From NCBI GenBank assembly GCA_016180815.1, contig JACPAN010000008.1, positions 176,748 to 240,747 of the forward strand: a DNA stretch of 64,000 bases, in the 5' to 3' direction. A program made the translations under genes and the position numbers. This document shows, piece by piece, positions 37,041 through 45,934 of the stretch. Under the pieces are notes generated by a model. That model had not been told where the DNA came from. It searched no databases and saw only the letters and a program-made list of their open reading frames with translations. Every line of letters begins with the position of its first letter. Positions within the stretch are counted from its first letter, which is position 1. The DNA comes from Elusimicrobiota bacterium. Lineage in GTDB: Bacteria; Elusimicrobiota; Elusimicrobia; JACQPE01.

Positions 37041-38128
37041 ACAGCAAGCTGATCGGCGTTTTTTTGGCCTTGTGCGCATTGTGCCCGCCGTCTTCCATTG
37101 TCTACGGCGCTGAAAAATACGGCATCATCAGCCGTTTTGCGGGCGATGTGGCCCTCAGGCGCGGGGGCGAGAAAAATTTCACCGGGCTCAAGGGCAAAGA
37201 ATTCCTTTTTATCGGGGATTCCCTGCGCACCGGCCCCAAAAGCCAAGTGGCGATTTTAATGACCGATGGATCCGAGGTCAAAATCAACGAGCGTTCCATG
37301 GTCACGTTGGATAAAGTCGAGGACAGGGATTCGACCGGCGTCAGGCGCTGGATTCGATCCATTTTTATGGAAAGCGGGCAATCCTGGCTTAAACTTTTGC
37401 ACGGTAAATCAAGCCAGTCCATGGCGATCCATTCCAACACCGCTGTTTGCGCGGTGCGCGGCACCGAAGCCGCGGTCAGCGTGACGCCCGGAAAGAAAAA
37501 GAAAATCAAGGTAAAGATCAAAAAGAGCCAGCTGTTGAAACAGGGATTGGAAAAAACCAAGAAGGATTTAAAAGAAGCTTATGAAAAGGAAGCGCGCGCA
37601 AAACGGGAGGCCGAGCTTGCCAAGCTCAAGAAAGAGGAAGATGAGCGCCGCCGGGCCGAGGAGGAGTTAAGAAAAGCCGAGGAGGAGCGGCGGCGGGCGG
37701 AGGAAGAGGCCCGCAAGGCTCAGGAAGACGCTGACAAGGCCCAAAAGGAAAAAGACAAAGACGTGGTTGTGGAAAAAATAGTCGATGACCAACAGATGGT
37801 TGTGGCTGTTTTGGAAGGATTGATCGAAGTCATGAACGAGCACGGTTCACAAAACGTGGGCGCGGGGCAGGTCCTTTCCATGGGCGCCGGGGAAACCCCT
37901 CCCCCTCCTGAAGACATGAAAGACGACGACAAACCGAAATGGCAGGAGGGCATCACGGTCTCGGATGATGAGAAAGAGAATCTTATCAAGGACCTCGAGG
38001 GAGGAGCGACGTCTTACACGCCGGCCGGCGGCGATGATGAGAAGCCCGATGAAAAAACATTGAATATTGAAGTGGAACAGGAAGGTGGTTCAAAGCGCAA
38101 GGTTCAAATGAAATTTAGAAAAAGATAA
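37037..38128 (+). CDS. FecR-domain periplasmic protein with inserted charged coiled coil
   Basis: About 363 residues from the ATG at 37037 (ATGA overlap with the previous gene; the upstream in-frame GTG at 37028 is unlikely). It has a signal peptide, then a FecR-like beta domain (LFIGDSLRTGPKSQVAILMT, DGSEVKINERS, IHSNTAVCAVRGTEAAV). This is interrupted at about residues 150-245 by a highly charged Lys/Glu/Arg helix, after which the FecR fold appears to resume (VVAVLEGLIEVMNEHGSQNV, GAGQVLSMG). The tail is acidic. FecR domains outside sigma signalling are common in surface-assembly loci. Here it may bind peptidoglycan or a partner between motor and surface layer; that is inference. Confidence 0.88.
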   Translation: MNSKLIGVFLALCALCPPSSIVYGAEKYGIISRFAGDVALRRGGEKNFTGLKGKEFLFIGDSLRTGPKSQVAILMTDGSEVKINERSMVTLDKVEDRDSTGVRRWIRSIFMESGQSWLKLLHGKSSQSMAIHSNTAVCAVRGTEAAVSVTPGKKKKIKVKIKKSQLLKQGLEKTKKDLKEAYEKEARAKREAELAKLKKEEDERRRAEEELRKAEEERRRAEEEARKAQEDADKAQKEKDKDVVVEKIVDDQQMVVAVLEGLIEVMNEHGSQNVGAGQVLSMGAGETPPPPEDMKDDDKPKWQEGITVSDDEKENLIKDLEGGATSYTPAGGDDEKPDEKTLNIEVEQEGGSKRKVQMKFRKR

Positions 38129-38141
38129 CCGGGGGTGGAGC

Positions 38142-40196
38142 ATGGCGAATGGGTTGCGGCTGATATTGATGGCTGCTTTTTTTATTTCCTCTATTTTTTC
38201 GAATCCTTTGGAGGCGGCCCGCGGGAATAATGCTCCGGATTCGCCGGAGACCGGCGAGCAAGAGCAGGTCAGCTATTCTCTTTATGGTCAAGTTTTGGAT
38301 GAATCGAACCGTTTCTTGCCGGATGCGAGGGTTTCACTCGGCGGTTCCCAGGCTGTTACCGGCGCTGACGGCAAATTCAATCTAGGGGGTCTTTCCAAGG
38401 GAAGCCAGGTCCTTTCCTTGCGCAAGGATGGTTATCAAACCTTGGTGCAGACGGTCGTTGTGTTAAGGGCGAACCAATCCGGCGGCAATTTTACGTTGAA
38501 GAAAATCGTTCAACCGACGGCGGGAGCTTTTTCCGGGCGGGTCAAGGATTATAACGCGCCGGCCAGGCCCATCGGAGCGGCTAGAGTTAATATCGGCAAC
38601 CGGATGGCCGTAGCTGATCCTAGTACCGGGCGTTTCCAGCTCGATAATGTCGTTTTTGGAAATTACACAATTCAAATTTTTGCCGATGGCTATGAGGATA
38701 CGACCTATCCCAATATCGCTTTTAATGCCGGGACTACGGCTCAATTAGCCGATAAAATTTATTTCGTCAAAAGAAAACAAGCGGTTGTAGCGGGAACAAT
38801 TTCTAGTTTTGCATCCGGCCAGGCTCTCTCAGGAGTCCGGGTCGCGCTGGGTCAGAGAATTGTCACTACGACTGGCGACGGTAAGTTTAAATTCGAGAAT
38901 GTTCCTTATGGACAGGTTAAAATCAACGCTTCCCGAGATGGATTCAAACCCCTTGATCTGACGCTGAACTTAAACTGGGAATCCCCTCAAGACCGGCAGG
39001 TCAATGCGCCCCTTTTTCTTAAACCGTTGGCGTCTCTCAAACTTAGAGGCACGGTGCGCGATTCATTGTCGAACCGGCCTCTCGGCAATGTTGCCGTCAG
39101 GCTGGATACGTTGAATCAGCACTCATTCATTCGCCAGGCAACCAGCGACGGCAGCGGCATTTTTACCATTGATGATGTGCCCGAAGGGCGGCATCGGATC
39201 ACGGCTTCTCTTGCGGGATACCATGACCATAACGGCTACCATGATATCAGCGAACAGAATGCCAGTAACGGTATCGTAAGCGTGGATATTCCCATGGGCG
39301 TTAAGACTCCGGATGGAGTTATTGCCGGCACGGTGCGCGATAAGGCCAATAGGAGCCCGATTTCCGGCGCGACCGTGCGTTGGACCATACGCGATCCCTA
39401 CATGACGAAACAAAACGAAACGGATTCCTCCGGCGTATTCCGTCTTGAAGGCATGAGGCTCGGCCAATATCGGGTGGATGTTTTTGCCGCAGGCATCGGT
39501 TACCGTGACTATAGCGCCGATTACCAGCTGATCGGGTGGGGGCTTCCCACCTATTTTGATCTCGAAAAGATCGAATGTCCCATCGTGCACGGCTCGGCGA
39601 AAGGGATCAAAGGTAGGGTCGGCGCCAATAATGCGGCTCAAGGCCAAGCTGTCTCCGGAGCAAGCGTCAGCCTGGATTCATTGAGAGGAACGACCGATGC
39701 CAACGGTCAGTACCTTTTATCGGGCAATATCAGTTTCGGCAATCATACGATTCAGGTGAGCCATCCCAATTACGAACCGTACAGCCGTGCTGTTTTGGCG
39801 CATACTTGTTATGACGGCAAGGAAATCAGCCATGCGGTTGCCTTAATTCCGAAAGCCGCAGGTTCGGGCTCCGGCGCTCCCGTGGTTTCGCAATCATCGG
39901 CTACGATTAGAGGGCGCGTCGTGCTTAGCGACGGCAGTGAAATGATCCCGGTAGCCAATGCCGCCGTTTCCTTCGAAGGACCAAGGCGCGGCCTGGTTCG
40001 AACGAATGCGGCCGGAGAGTTTGAAGTCGCTCAATTGCCGATGGGCGTTTATTCACTTTATGTCTCCGAATCTTCGGTAGGGACTTCCGATAGGAAAAGC
40101 GTGAATATTACGAGTTTGGGCGTGACGAACGTAGAATTGGTTATCCTCGACTCAGAGGAAGAAATCGAGGTCGAGGTGGAAGAACACAACCTTTAA
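38142..40196 (+). CDS. Exported carboxypeptidase-regulatory-like repeat protein
   Basis: A 684-residue protein with a signal peptide (cleavage near EAARG) and about seven carboxypeptidase-D regulatory-like beta-sandwich repeats, each starting with a GxVxDxxxxxPxxxAxVxx pattern, for example YGQVLDESNRFLPDARVSLG and GTVRDKANRSPISGATVRW. The chain ends in an acidic EEEIEVEVEEH stretch. Such repeats are structural and extracellular or periplasmic. It has a strong ribosome-binding site (GGGGGTGGAG) 14 bp after the FecR gene. Probably a rod-like linker of the envelope machine; ligand unknown. Confidence 0.88.
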   Translation: MANGLRLILMAAFFISSIFSNPLEAARGNNAPDSPETGEQEQVSYSLYGQVLDESNRFLPDARVSLGGSQAVTGADGKFNLGGLSKGSQVLSLRKDGYQTLVQTVVVLRANQSGGNFTLKKIVQPTAGAFSGRVKDYNAPARPIGAARVNIGNRMAVADPSTGRFQLDNVVFGNYTIQIFADGYEDTTYPNIAFNAGTTAQLADKIYFVKRKQAVVAGTISSFASGQALSGVRVALGQRIVTTTGDGKFKFENVPYGQVKINASRDGFKPLDLTLNLNWESPQDRQVNAPLFLKPLASLKLRGTVRDSLSNRPLGNVAVRLDTLNQHSFIRQATSDGSGIFTIDDVPEGRHRITASLAGYHDHNGYHDISEQNASNGIVSVDIPMGVKTPDGVIAGTVRDKANRSPISGATVRWTIRDPYMTKQNETDSSGVFRLEGMRLGQYRVDVFAAGIGYRDYSADYQLIGWGLPTYFDLEKIECPIVHGSAKGIKGRVGANNAAQGQAVSGASVSLDSLRGTTDANGQYLLSGNISFGNHTIQVSHPNYEPYSRAVLAHTCYDGKEISHAVALIPKAAGSGSGAPVVSQSSATIRGRVVLSDGSEMIPVANAAVSFEGPRRGLVRTNAAGEFEVAQLPMGVYSLYVSESSVGTSDRKSVNITSLGVTNVELVILDSEEEIEVEVEEHNL

Positions 40197-40262
40197 AGTC
40201 CGTTTTTCGTTTATCTATTTTCCCATTGCGCCCGTCCCGCTTGGCTGATACCCTTGGTGTGA

Positions 40263-42188
40263 ATGTTTCGTTTATTTCTTTTATTTTTGCTGCTGGGGGC
40301 GGCGCCCCGGGCATTTGCTTTGGACAGCGCTCATTTGGAGCTGAGCGTGGCCGTGCCGAATCCGGTGACGGCCGGTGATACGGTCAATTTTCAGGGCATC
40401 GCGGTCAATATCGGCTCCGAACGCTGGTTAAGGGATCAGTATTACTGGGAAGCCGAGATTTACGACGCCGATAAAACCTATATCGCCAAAACCGAGCGCT
40501 TGCAAGGCGATATCGATATCGCTTCAGGCGAGAGCGCGGTCGCTAATTTAAGTTTCGGCATCCCTTCTAATTTCGGCGGTTTTTATTATTTCAGGATTTA
40601 TTTCGTTCATAAGGAAACCCGCTTGACTCAATCGGATTACGTTTTATTCCGCATCATTGAACGCCCCATCGTCATCGCTCCGCCGCCGCCGAGAGCCGCA
40701 GTCGGCGGGAATTTCGTTTTTTCTTATCAAACCCCGGATATCAGCGACAGCCGTTCCGCACAAGCGACCACCATCCTCAATATGGTCGGCAAAGCCGGAG
40801 AAGGCACGTACCTGCTCAATTCCAACAATATTCATGATTCGACGTCGGCCTGGAAGCCCTATATCATCTACGGGGCTTACAACACGGCCGGAGGCAGCGT
40901 CAGCTTGGGCGATGTGTCGCCTAATTTTTCGGCGTTGACTTTGGCCAGCCAGGGCATGCGCGGGGTGGAAATGATGATGCAGCCCAAAACCGAGCTTTGG
41001 AATCGGACCGCTTGGTCGTTGGTGGCGGGCCGGACGATTTCAGCCTTGACCGCCGGCGCCAACACCAACGGCCGCTATGAGCGTTTGGTGTATGCCGGCC
41101 GCGGCACGGCCGATCTTTGGGACGGGCGCTTGAAAACCGGCGTGAGCATGGTCCTGGGCATGGACAACACAGCTTCACTTTCCCCGGACCCTAAAAGTCC
41201 CAAATTTCGAGGATCAAGCTTGAGGCCCCAGGATAACAGAGTGATCGGCGTCAATTTCGCGGCCAAGCCTTGGAGGGAGCTGGATGTGAAATTTGATTAT
41301 GCGACCAGCGAATTTACGGAAAATACCGAGCTCCCTGTGCCTGTGCGAGGCACGGCGATGCAACTGCAGACAGGCTATGTTTTCACCAAGTTGTCCCTGG
41401 GCGCTTCCATGCTGCGTGCGTCTCCCAAATTTGTCTCTTTCGGCGCTTCGGTGATCGCAGCCGACCGTATTAGCTATGGCCTGCAGGCGGCCTACCGGCC
41501 CGTTGAATGGGGTGATATCGGCGCCACAGTCACTCAATTTTCGGATAATTTGGATAAAGACCCTAAAAAAACAACCAGCACGCAGAGGTTGCTGTCCTTG
41601 TCTCCCGGCCTGAGTCTGCCGACGCGCACGCGAATTTCCACGTCCTGGAGTCAGAATACGGCCCAGGGCGATCCCTTGGTCGCTTTAAACAATGTCTCCA
41701 ACTCCATGTCTTTGAGCCTCGCCCAAAGTTTGGGCCATCAGACGATTTCCGTGAGCCTGCAAAATTCGCAATTCAAAGATTTGAATAAAGTGGCCCATGA
41801 TTTGGATACGAATACGCTGGGTTTATCCGCTAATTTGGCGCTGGGTCAAAGTTGGCGCATGTCCGTGGGCAATACGGGCTCATCCACAAAGGATAAAGTC
41901 GACGGTCATACGCGCAATACGAACACGCAGTCGGCCAGCCTTTATTTTCCGGTGATCCCGGGTAAAGTGTCCGGACAGGTTTGGGGGACGAATACGCTGA
42001 GCAAGGATAACGGGAGCTCATCGGCGGCGGATACGAAAAGCTGGACCGCCAACACGGAATTTACCTGGCAGGTGAACCCTCGTTTGGCGGCGACCGCAGG
42101 CGCTTCTCAAGCGGATAAAACAGATGCGGTCGCCGGCTCGCATACGGCTCAGACCGGCGCCATTACCAGGCTTTCTTGGAGTTTCTAG
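40263..42188 (+). CDS. Exported protein with CARDB-like N-terminus and outer-membrane beta-barrel
   Basis: A 641-residue protein: signal peptide ending near PRAFALDSA, an Ig/CARDB-like N-terminal domain (residues about 20-135, SVAVPNPVTAGDTVNFQG) and then about 480 residues of short amphipathic strands with alternating turns, finishing ITRLSWSF, whose terminal Phe is a barrel-assembly signature. It would sit in the outer membrane with the N-terminal domain in the periplasm. No plug domain or TonB box was seen. It is separated from the carboxypeptidase-regulatory gene by 66 bp and touches the FliF/FliG-fusion gene (3 bp). Candidate outer-membrane component or pore of the adjoining motor-linked system. 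Confidence 0.85.
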   Translation: MFRLFLLFLLLGAAPRAFALDSAHLELSVAVPNPVTAGDTVNFQGIAVNIGSERWLRDQYYWEAEIYDADKTYIAKTERLQGDIDIASGESAVANLSFGIPSNFGGFYYFRIYFVHKETRLTQSDYVLFRIIERPIVIAPPPPRAAVGGNFVFSYQTPDISDSRSAQATTILNMVGKAGEGTYLLNSNNIHDSTSAWKPYIIYGAYNTAGGSVSLGDVSPNFSALTLASQGMRGVEMMMQPKTELWNRTAWSLVAGRTISALTAGANTNGRYERLVYAGRGTADLWDGRLKTGVSMVLGMDNTASLSPDPKSPKFRGSSLRPQDNRVIGVNFAAKPWRELDVKFDYATSEFTENTELPVPVRGTAMQLQTGYVFTKLSLGASMLRASPKFVSFGASVIAADRISYGLQAAYRPVEWGDIGATVTQFSDNLDKDPKKTTSTQRLLSLSPGLSLPTRTRISTSWSQNTAQGDPLVALNNVSNSMSLSLAQSLGHQTISVSLQNSQFKDLNKVAHDLDTNTLGLSANLALGQSWRMSVGNTGSSTKDKVDGHTRNTNTQSASLYFPVIPGKVSGQVWGTNTLSKDNGSSSAADTKSWTANTEFTWQVNPRLAATAGASQADKTDAVAGSHTAQTGAITRLSWSF

Positions 42189-42191
42189 GGG

Positions 42192-43688
42192 ATGATCATG
42201 ACGAAGACTTCCTCATTGACAAAACCGGCAAGCAGGGGTATATCTAAGTTGATGGGCAAGAGAACGGCGGTTCTTATTTTTTTGCTGTTTGCGGCCGCTT
42301 TCCCGACCTTCTCCGCCAAGTCCCCTTCTTTAAGCATCGAAGATAAAATCGCCATCGAGAGCTCCATCGAGAGCAAACTCAAAACAATTTTGATGGATAT
42401 CTTGGGCACGGATCGCGTGATTGTCTCCATCAACATCGAACTGAAATCCGAAGAGGCGCATGACGAACATTTTGTTCTGCCCGGCGTTCCGGAAGAAAGC
42501 AAGCTGGCGTCCGCGGGTATGCTTAATTTAGGCGAAGCCGCGTCCAAAATCAAACGCGTCTCCAGCGTTATCGTCTTGGATCGTTCCCTGCCGGAGCCTG
42601 ATGTCGAGCTGGCCAAAAAAGTGGCGGGCTGGGTTCTGGGGTTTAATCCCAACCGGGGTGATCAAATGAACGTGGAGACCATGGCTTTTCGCAGGGGCAT
42701 CCCGGCGGGGTTTAGTTGGAAGCAGTTTTTCGTCCCCCCCGATTTATGGCGGCTATGCGCCCTTTTGTTAGGCATTGTTTTCATGGTTTATTTCAAGCGC
42801 AGCCTTCCCTGGGTCACCCAGCCCTTGGCTGCGAGCGTGCGGGAATTAGCCAATAAACTACAGGGCTCCGGAGCCGCGGCGCTCAACGGCGATGGGCGCG
42901 AAGAAAAAAGCGAGCGGGCTGCTCAGGACCTGGCCGCGGCCGCGCACGATGGGGCCGCGGTCAACGGCGAACCGGCTCCGTTTGACTTTCTCAAGCAATC
43001 CCATGCCAACGCCCTTCATTTTCTTCTGCAGAAGGAAAGCCCGGAGAAGGTGGCCATCATTCTTCACTATGCGCCCGGCGCCCTGGCCGCGGAACTGATG
43101 CCGAAGCTCCCCCTTCATTTGCAGGCCGCGGTTTACGAGCGATTGGCCGTGGCTCAGGAAGAAGACCCGAAAAAAGTGCGCGAAACCGAAACGGAATTCA
43201 AAACCAAGATTCAGTATCTGGTGGGCGGCGAAGAAAAAATTGGACTATTGATCGAAGAAGCGGACGTCGAATCGCAATCCATGATTTTGGAACGCCTTGC
43301 CGAGCGGGATTCGCAATTGGCGGCCAGGCTCAAAAATAAGCTGGTGTTTATCGAGGATGTCCGGCATTTGAGCAAGCAGGGCTTCGGGTTGTTGATGCGG
43401 CGCGTGCCCATGGCCGTGATCGCGCGCGTCTTGAAGCGTGCCGGCCAGGAAGAAGTGACTGCCGGTCTTCTAAGGGAATTGCCCGCGGGCATGACTGAAC
43501 GCTTGCGCCAGGAAATGGATTTGGCGATTTCGTCAGGGGCGAGTCAGCTTGCCCAGGATCGCAAACGGGTTTTGGAGGCTTTGCGCGCGCTCAAAGCCGA
43601 CGGGCATTTGCAAAAGGAAGAGGAATTGGAGGGCGCCGAGCAGGCAGAAACCGAAACTTCGCAAACCGAAAAAGAAGGGGGTGTTTAG
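42192..43688 (+). CDS. FliF C-domain/FliG fusion: flagellar-type rotor protein
   Basis: A 498-residue fusion. Residues about 24-42 are a hydrophobic signal or anchor. Residues 48-165 match the C-terminal periplasmic domain of FliF (SKLKTILMDILGTDRVIVSI; SSVIVLDRS; VAGWVLGFNPNRGDQMNVET). A second membrane helix follows (about 178-198). After a flexible linker come FliG middle (265-375: SPEKVAIILHYAPGALAAEL) and FliG C-terminal torque domain (about 385-475: VFIEDVRHLSKQGFGLLMRR and the RKRVLEALRALKADGHL end). FliF RBM1/RBM2 and FliG-N are missing; FliG-N normally binds FliF, so direct fusion replaces it. It is followed 2 bp later by motA. Expected to form an inner-membrane ring facing the MotA/MotB stator. 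Confidence 0.9.
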   Translation: MIMTKTSSLTKPASRGISKLMGKRTAVLIFLLFAAAFPTFSAKSPSLSIEDKIAIESSIESKLKTILMDILGTDRVIVSINIELKSEEAHDEHFVLPGVPEESKLASAGMLNLGEAASKIKRVSSVIVLDRSLPEPDVELAKKVAGWVLGFNPNRGDQMNVETMAFRRGIPAGFSWKQFFVPPDLWRLCALLLGIVFMVYFKRSLPWVTQPLAASVRELANKLQGSGAAALNGDGREEKSERAAQDLAAAAHDGAAVNGEPAPFDFLKQSHANALHFLLQKESPEKVAIILHYAPGALAAELMPKLPLHLQAAVYERLAVAQEEDPKKVRETETEFKTKIQYLVGGEEKIGLLIEEADVESQSMILERLAERDSQLAARLKNKLVFIEDVRHLSKQGFGLLMRRVPMAVIARVLKRAGQEEVTAGLLRELPAGMTERLRQEMDLAISSGASQLAQDRKRVLEALRALKADGHLQKEEELEGAEQAETETSQTEKEGGV

Positions 43689-43690
43689 GC

Positions 43691-44488
43691 ATGGATTTGA
43701 TGACTATTCTAGGCGGCCTCATCGGCGGCGGCTCCATTGTTTTCGTTTTGGCTTACGGTAAAATGCTCCATTTCTTGCTCAATATCGAAGCCATCGTGCT
43801 CATTTTCGGTGGAACCATCGGTTCGGTCATGATTTCTTACCCTTTTTCCGCCCTGCGCCAGGTGCCCGCGGCTTTGATCAAGACGCTGTTTCCCCCCAAG
43901 CGCGTCAAACCGGCGGATTTAATCCGCGCCTTATCCACGCTGGCCGCCAAAGCCAGGCAAGGCGGCCTGTATTCGTTGGGCGAGGAGTCCTCCTACTTGC
44001 CGCACCCTTTTCTTAAGGATTGCATCGCCATGTTGGGAGACGAACTCGATTACAATGCGCTTCAGGACATGCTTGATTCCGAGCTGGCCAATACCCGCGC
44101 GCGGCATGTGCAGCTCTCCAACGTATTTCGTTCCGCCGGAACATTCGCCCCGATTTTCGGCCTTTTGGGGACCTTGATCGGCGTGGTCCAGGTTTTAAGA
44201 AATATCACCGACCCGGCGACCATGGGCGCTTCCATGGCCATCGCCATGACCGCTTCGTTCTACGGAATTTTTTCGGCCAATTTTTTCTTTCTGCCCATCG
44301 CGGGCAAACTTAATTATTACTCCGAGGAAGAAATGATGCTTAAAGAAATCATCGCCAAAGGAACTCTTTATATTCATCAGGGCAATTCTCCTTGGGAAGT
44401 TTCCAGAAAACTGTCTTCGTTTTTGTCTCATCTGCACCGCAACGGAAATTCTAAAACAGGCGCCGTAGAGACAGCAGCCGCCAATTAA
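43691..44488 (+). CDS. motA: MotA/PomA-type stator subunit
   Basis: A 265-residue MotA with four membrane helices (about 5-25, 31-51, 148-172, 182-205), the PomA-like cytoplasmic loop between helices 2 and 3 and a charged C-terminal tail. The TFAPIFGLLGTLIGVVQVL helix and the GASMAIAMTASFYGIFSANF helix are characteristic and surround the ion path. It would form the pentameric ring around a MotB dimer and push on the FliG domain of the preceding fusion protein. Ribosome-binding site GGGGG lies in the end of the fusion gene. Not an ExbB/TolQ: the four-helix layout and loop are MotA-like. Confidence 0.95.
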   Translation: MDLMTILGGLIGGGSIVFVLAYGKMLHFLLNIEAIVLIFGGTIGSVMISYPFSALRQVPAALIKTLFPPKRVKPADLIRALSTLAAKARQGGLYSLGEESSYLPHPFLKDCIAMLGDELDYNALQDMLDSELANTRARHVQLSNVFRSAGTFAPIFGLLGTLIGVVQVLRNITDPATMGASMAIAMTASFYGIFSANFFFLPIAGKLNYYSEEEMMLKEIIAKGTLYIHQGNSPWEVSRKLSSFLSHLHRNGNSKTGAVETAAAN

Positions 44489-44511
44489 CGCGGAGGAAGC
44501 GCTGAGTTTTT

Positions 44512-45264
44512 ATGCTCGTCGACAGGCTGGCCCCGAAAGTGATGGAAGACAATCCATTATGGCTTATCGTTTTATGCGATTTGATGACCAACCTGATGCT
44601 GTTTTTTATGGTGCTGTTCGCTTTTTCGCAAATGGATGAGGAGGACCGCAAAAGAATCGCGGAGGGATTGAGCAAAAGCATTTCTCAAACCATGAAAGAA
44701 AAAAAAGAAGAAACTCCGGCCAAAAAGCGCGCCGAGGAAGTGATGGTGAAATATCAGGAGAAGCAGATGGTCGGCGAACTGGAACATTTTCTTCATGGCA
44801 AGGGGCTTTACTCCGGACTTGAGGTGTCGGCCGATGAGATCAATTTAAAATTGCCCAACCCTGCCCTTTTCCCCCCGGGCCGTGCGGAGCTTTCAGCGCT
44901 GAGCCGGCGGGACATTCAAACCATGGCCGAAATTTTGGCTAAGCTCCCCGGCGTCATGATCGCGGTGGAGGGCTATACGGATGATCAGCCCCTGGGCAAA
45001 AACAGCCCGTATCGTTCCAATTGGCATCTATCCGCGGCCCGGGCCAATGCGGTGGTGGAGGTTCTCGCTTCAGCCGATTTGCCGGCCAATCGCTTGGTGA
45101 CCGCGGGCTACGGCGAATACAAGCCCGTCGCTTCCAATAAAACCGCAGAAGGCCGCGCCGCGAACCGAAGAATCCAAATCCGGATTTTAAAGCGCGCCTT
45201 TTTGTTTGAAGGTTTCAAAGAGCGTCAGGAGTGGCTCGATCAAATGCTGGAGGCCGGAAATTAG
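44512..45264 (+). CDS. motB: MotB-type stator subunit 1 (ion-binding helix plus OmpA domain)
   Basis: A 250-residue MotB. The single membrane helix (WLIVLCDLMTNLMLFFMVLF, about 17-36) retains the essential Asp (CDLMT) that carries the proton or sodium ion. A charged plug/linker helix follows (40-85), then an OmpA/MotB peptidoglycan-binding domain with VEGYTDDQPLG, SAARANAVVEVL and GRAANRRIQIRIL. It anchors the stator to the cell wall. GGAGG lies 16 nt upstream of the ATG, a rather long spacing. The first residues match MotB proteins in position of Pro-Leu-Trp before the helix. Confidence 0.94.
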   Translation: MLVDRLAPKVMEDNPLWLIVLCDLMTNLMLFFMVLFAFSQMDEEDRKRIAEGLSKSISQTMKEKKEETPAKKRAEEVMVKYQEKQMVGELEHFLHGKGLYSGLEVSADEINLKLPNPALFPPGRAELSALSRRDIQTMAEILAKLPGVMIAVEGYTDDQPLGKNSPYRSNWHLSAARANAVVEVLASADLPANRLVTAGYGEYKPVASNKTAEGRAANRRIQIRILKRAFLFEGFKERQEWLDQMLEAGN

Positions 45265-45265
45265 C

Positions 45266-45934
45266 ATGAGGAATTGGCGTCAGGACGCGGGCGGCGAAGG
45301 CGATGTTCGCTTGGCCGATCTGTGGATGGTTCCCTACGCGGATTTAATGACGACCATGGTTATTTTATTTTTGGGTTTCTATGGTTACTCCCAGCTTTTC
45401 CAGAAGAAAAGAGTCGAATTTGAGAAAACCGTCGCCGAGATTCAGAAAGAATTGGCCGTGGACCGGGAAGACCATAAAAAAATTCAAATCAGAGAGAAAG
45501 AATCCGACGCCGCGGAAAAAATAATGGCGGCTTTGGCCCAGAAAAAAGAAACCAAGGTCATGCTGACCGCGCAGAGAATCCGGGTCACTTTCGCCTCGCC
45601 GATGTTGTTTAATTCCGGGTCCGCGGAGCTTAAAAAAGGCGCTGAAACTGTTTTAGATCCCATCGTCAAAGCGCTTGAAGAAATCCCCAACGCCGTGAAT
45701 GTGGAGGGGCACACCGACAACGACCCGGTCAGCGGACGCGGCTTGTATAAATCTAATTTTGAACTTTCGGCCTTGCGCGCCTCCCGCGTCATCGAATATT
45801 TTATCGGCCGGGGCTTGGACCCCGGCCGTTTTTCCGCTTACGGCTACGGCGAGCATCAGCCTCTCGCGGACAATGCGACTGAGGACGGACGGGCGAAGAA
45901 CCGCAGGATCGAGCTTTTTGTGGTGCGTCAATGA
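45266..45934 (+). CDS. MotB-type stator subunit 2
   Basis: A second, clearly different MotB (about 222 aa from the ATG at 45266, one base after the motB stop; GGAGG about 12 nt upstream). Its membrane helix also carries the ion-binding Asp (VPYADLMTTMVILFLGFYGY), and its C-terminal OmpA domain has VEGHTDNDPVSGRG, SALRASRVIEYFIG and GRAKNRRIELFVV. With only one MotA in the locus, the two MotB proteins may form a heterodimer in one stator (as MotB/MotE-like or GldM-like arrangements might) or two alternative stators. It overlaps the TPR gene as ATGA. Confidence 0.92.
   Translation: MRNWRQDAGGEGDVRLADLWMVPYADLMTTMVILFLGFYGYSQLFQKKRVEFEKTVAEIQKELAVDREDHKKIQIREKESDAAEKIMAALAQKKETKVMLTAQRIRVTFASPMLFNSGSAELKKGAETVLDPIVKALEEIPNAVNVEGHTDNDPVSGRGLYKSNFELSALRASRVIEYFIGRGLDPGRFSAYGYGEHQPLADNATEDGRAKNRRIELFVVRQ

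Noticed and set aside
43691..45934. Zorya-type anti-phage system (ZorA/ZorB are MotA/MotB relatives)
   Set aside because: The MotA is of normal length without the long ZorA tail, no ZorC/D/E-type helicase or nuclease genes follow, and a FliF/FliG rotor gene precedes it.
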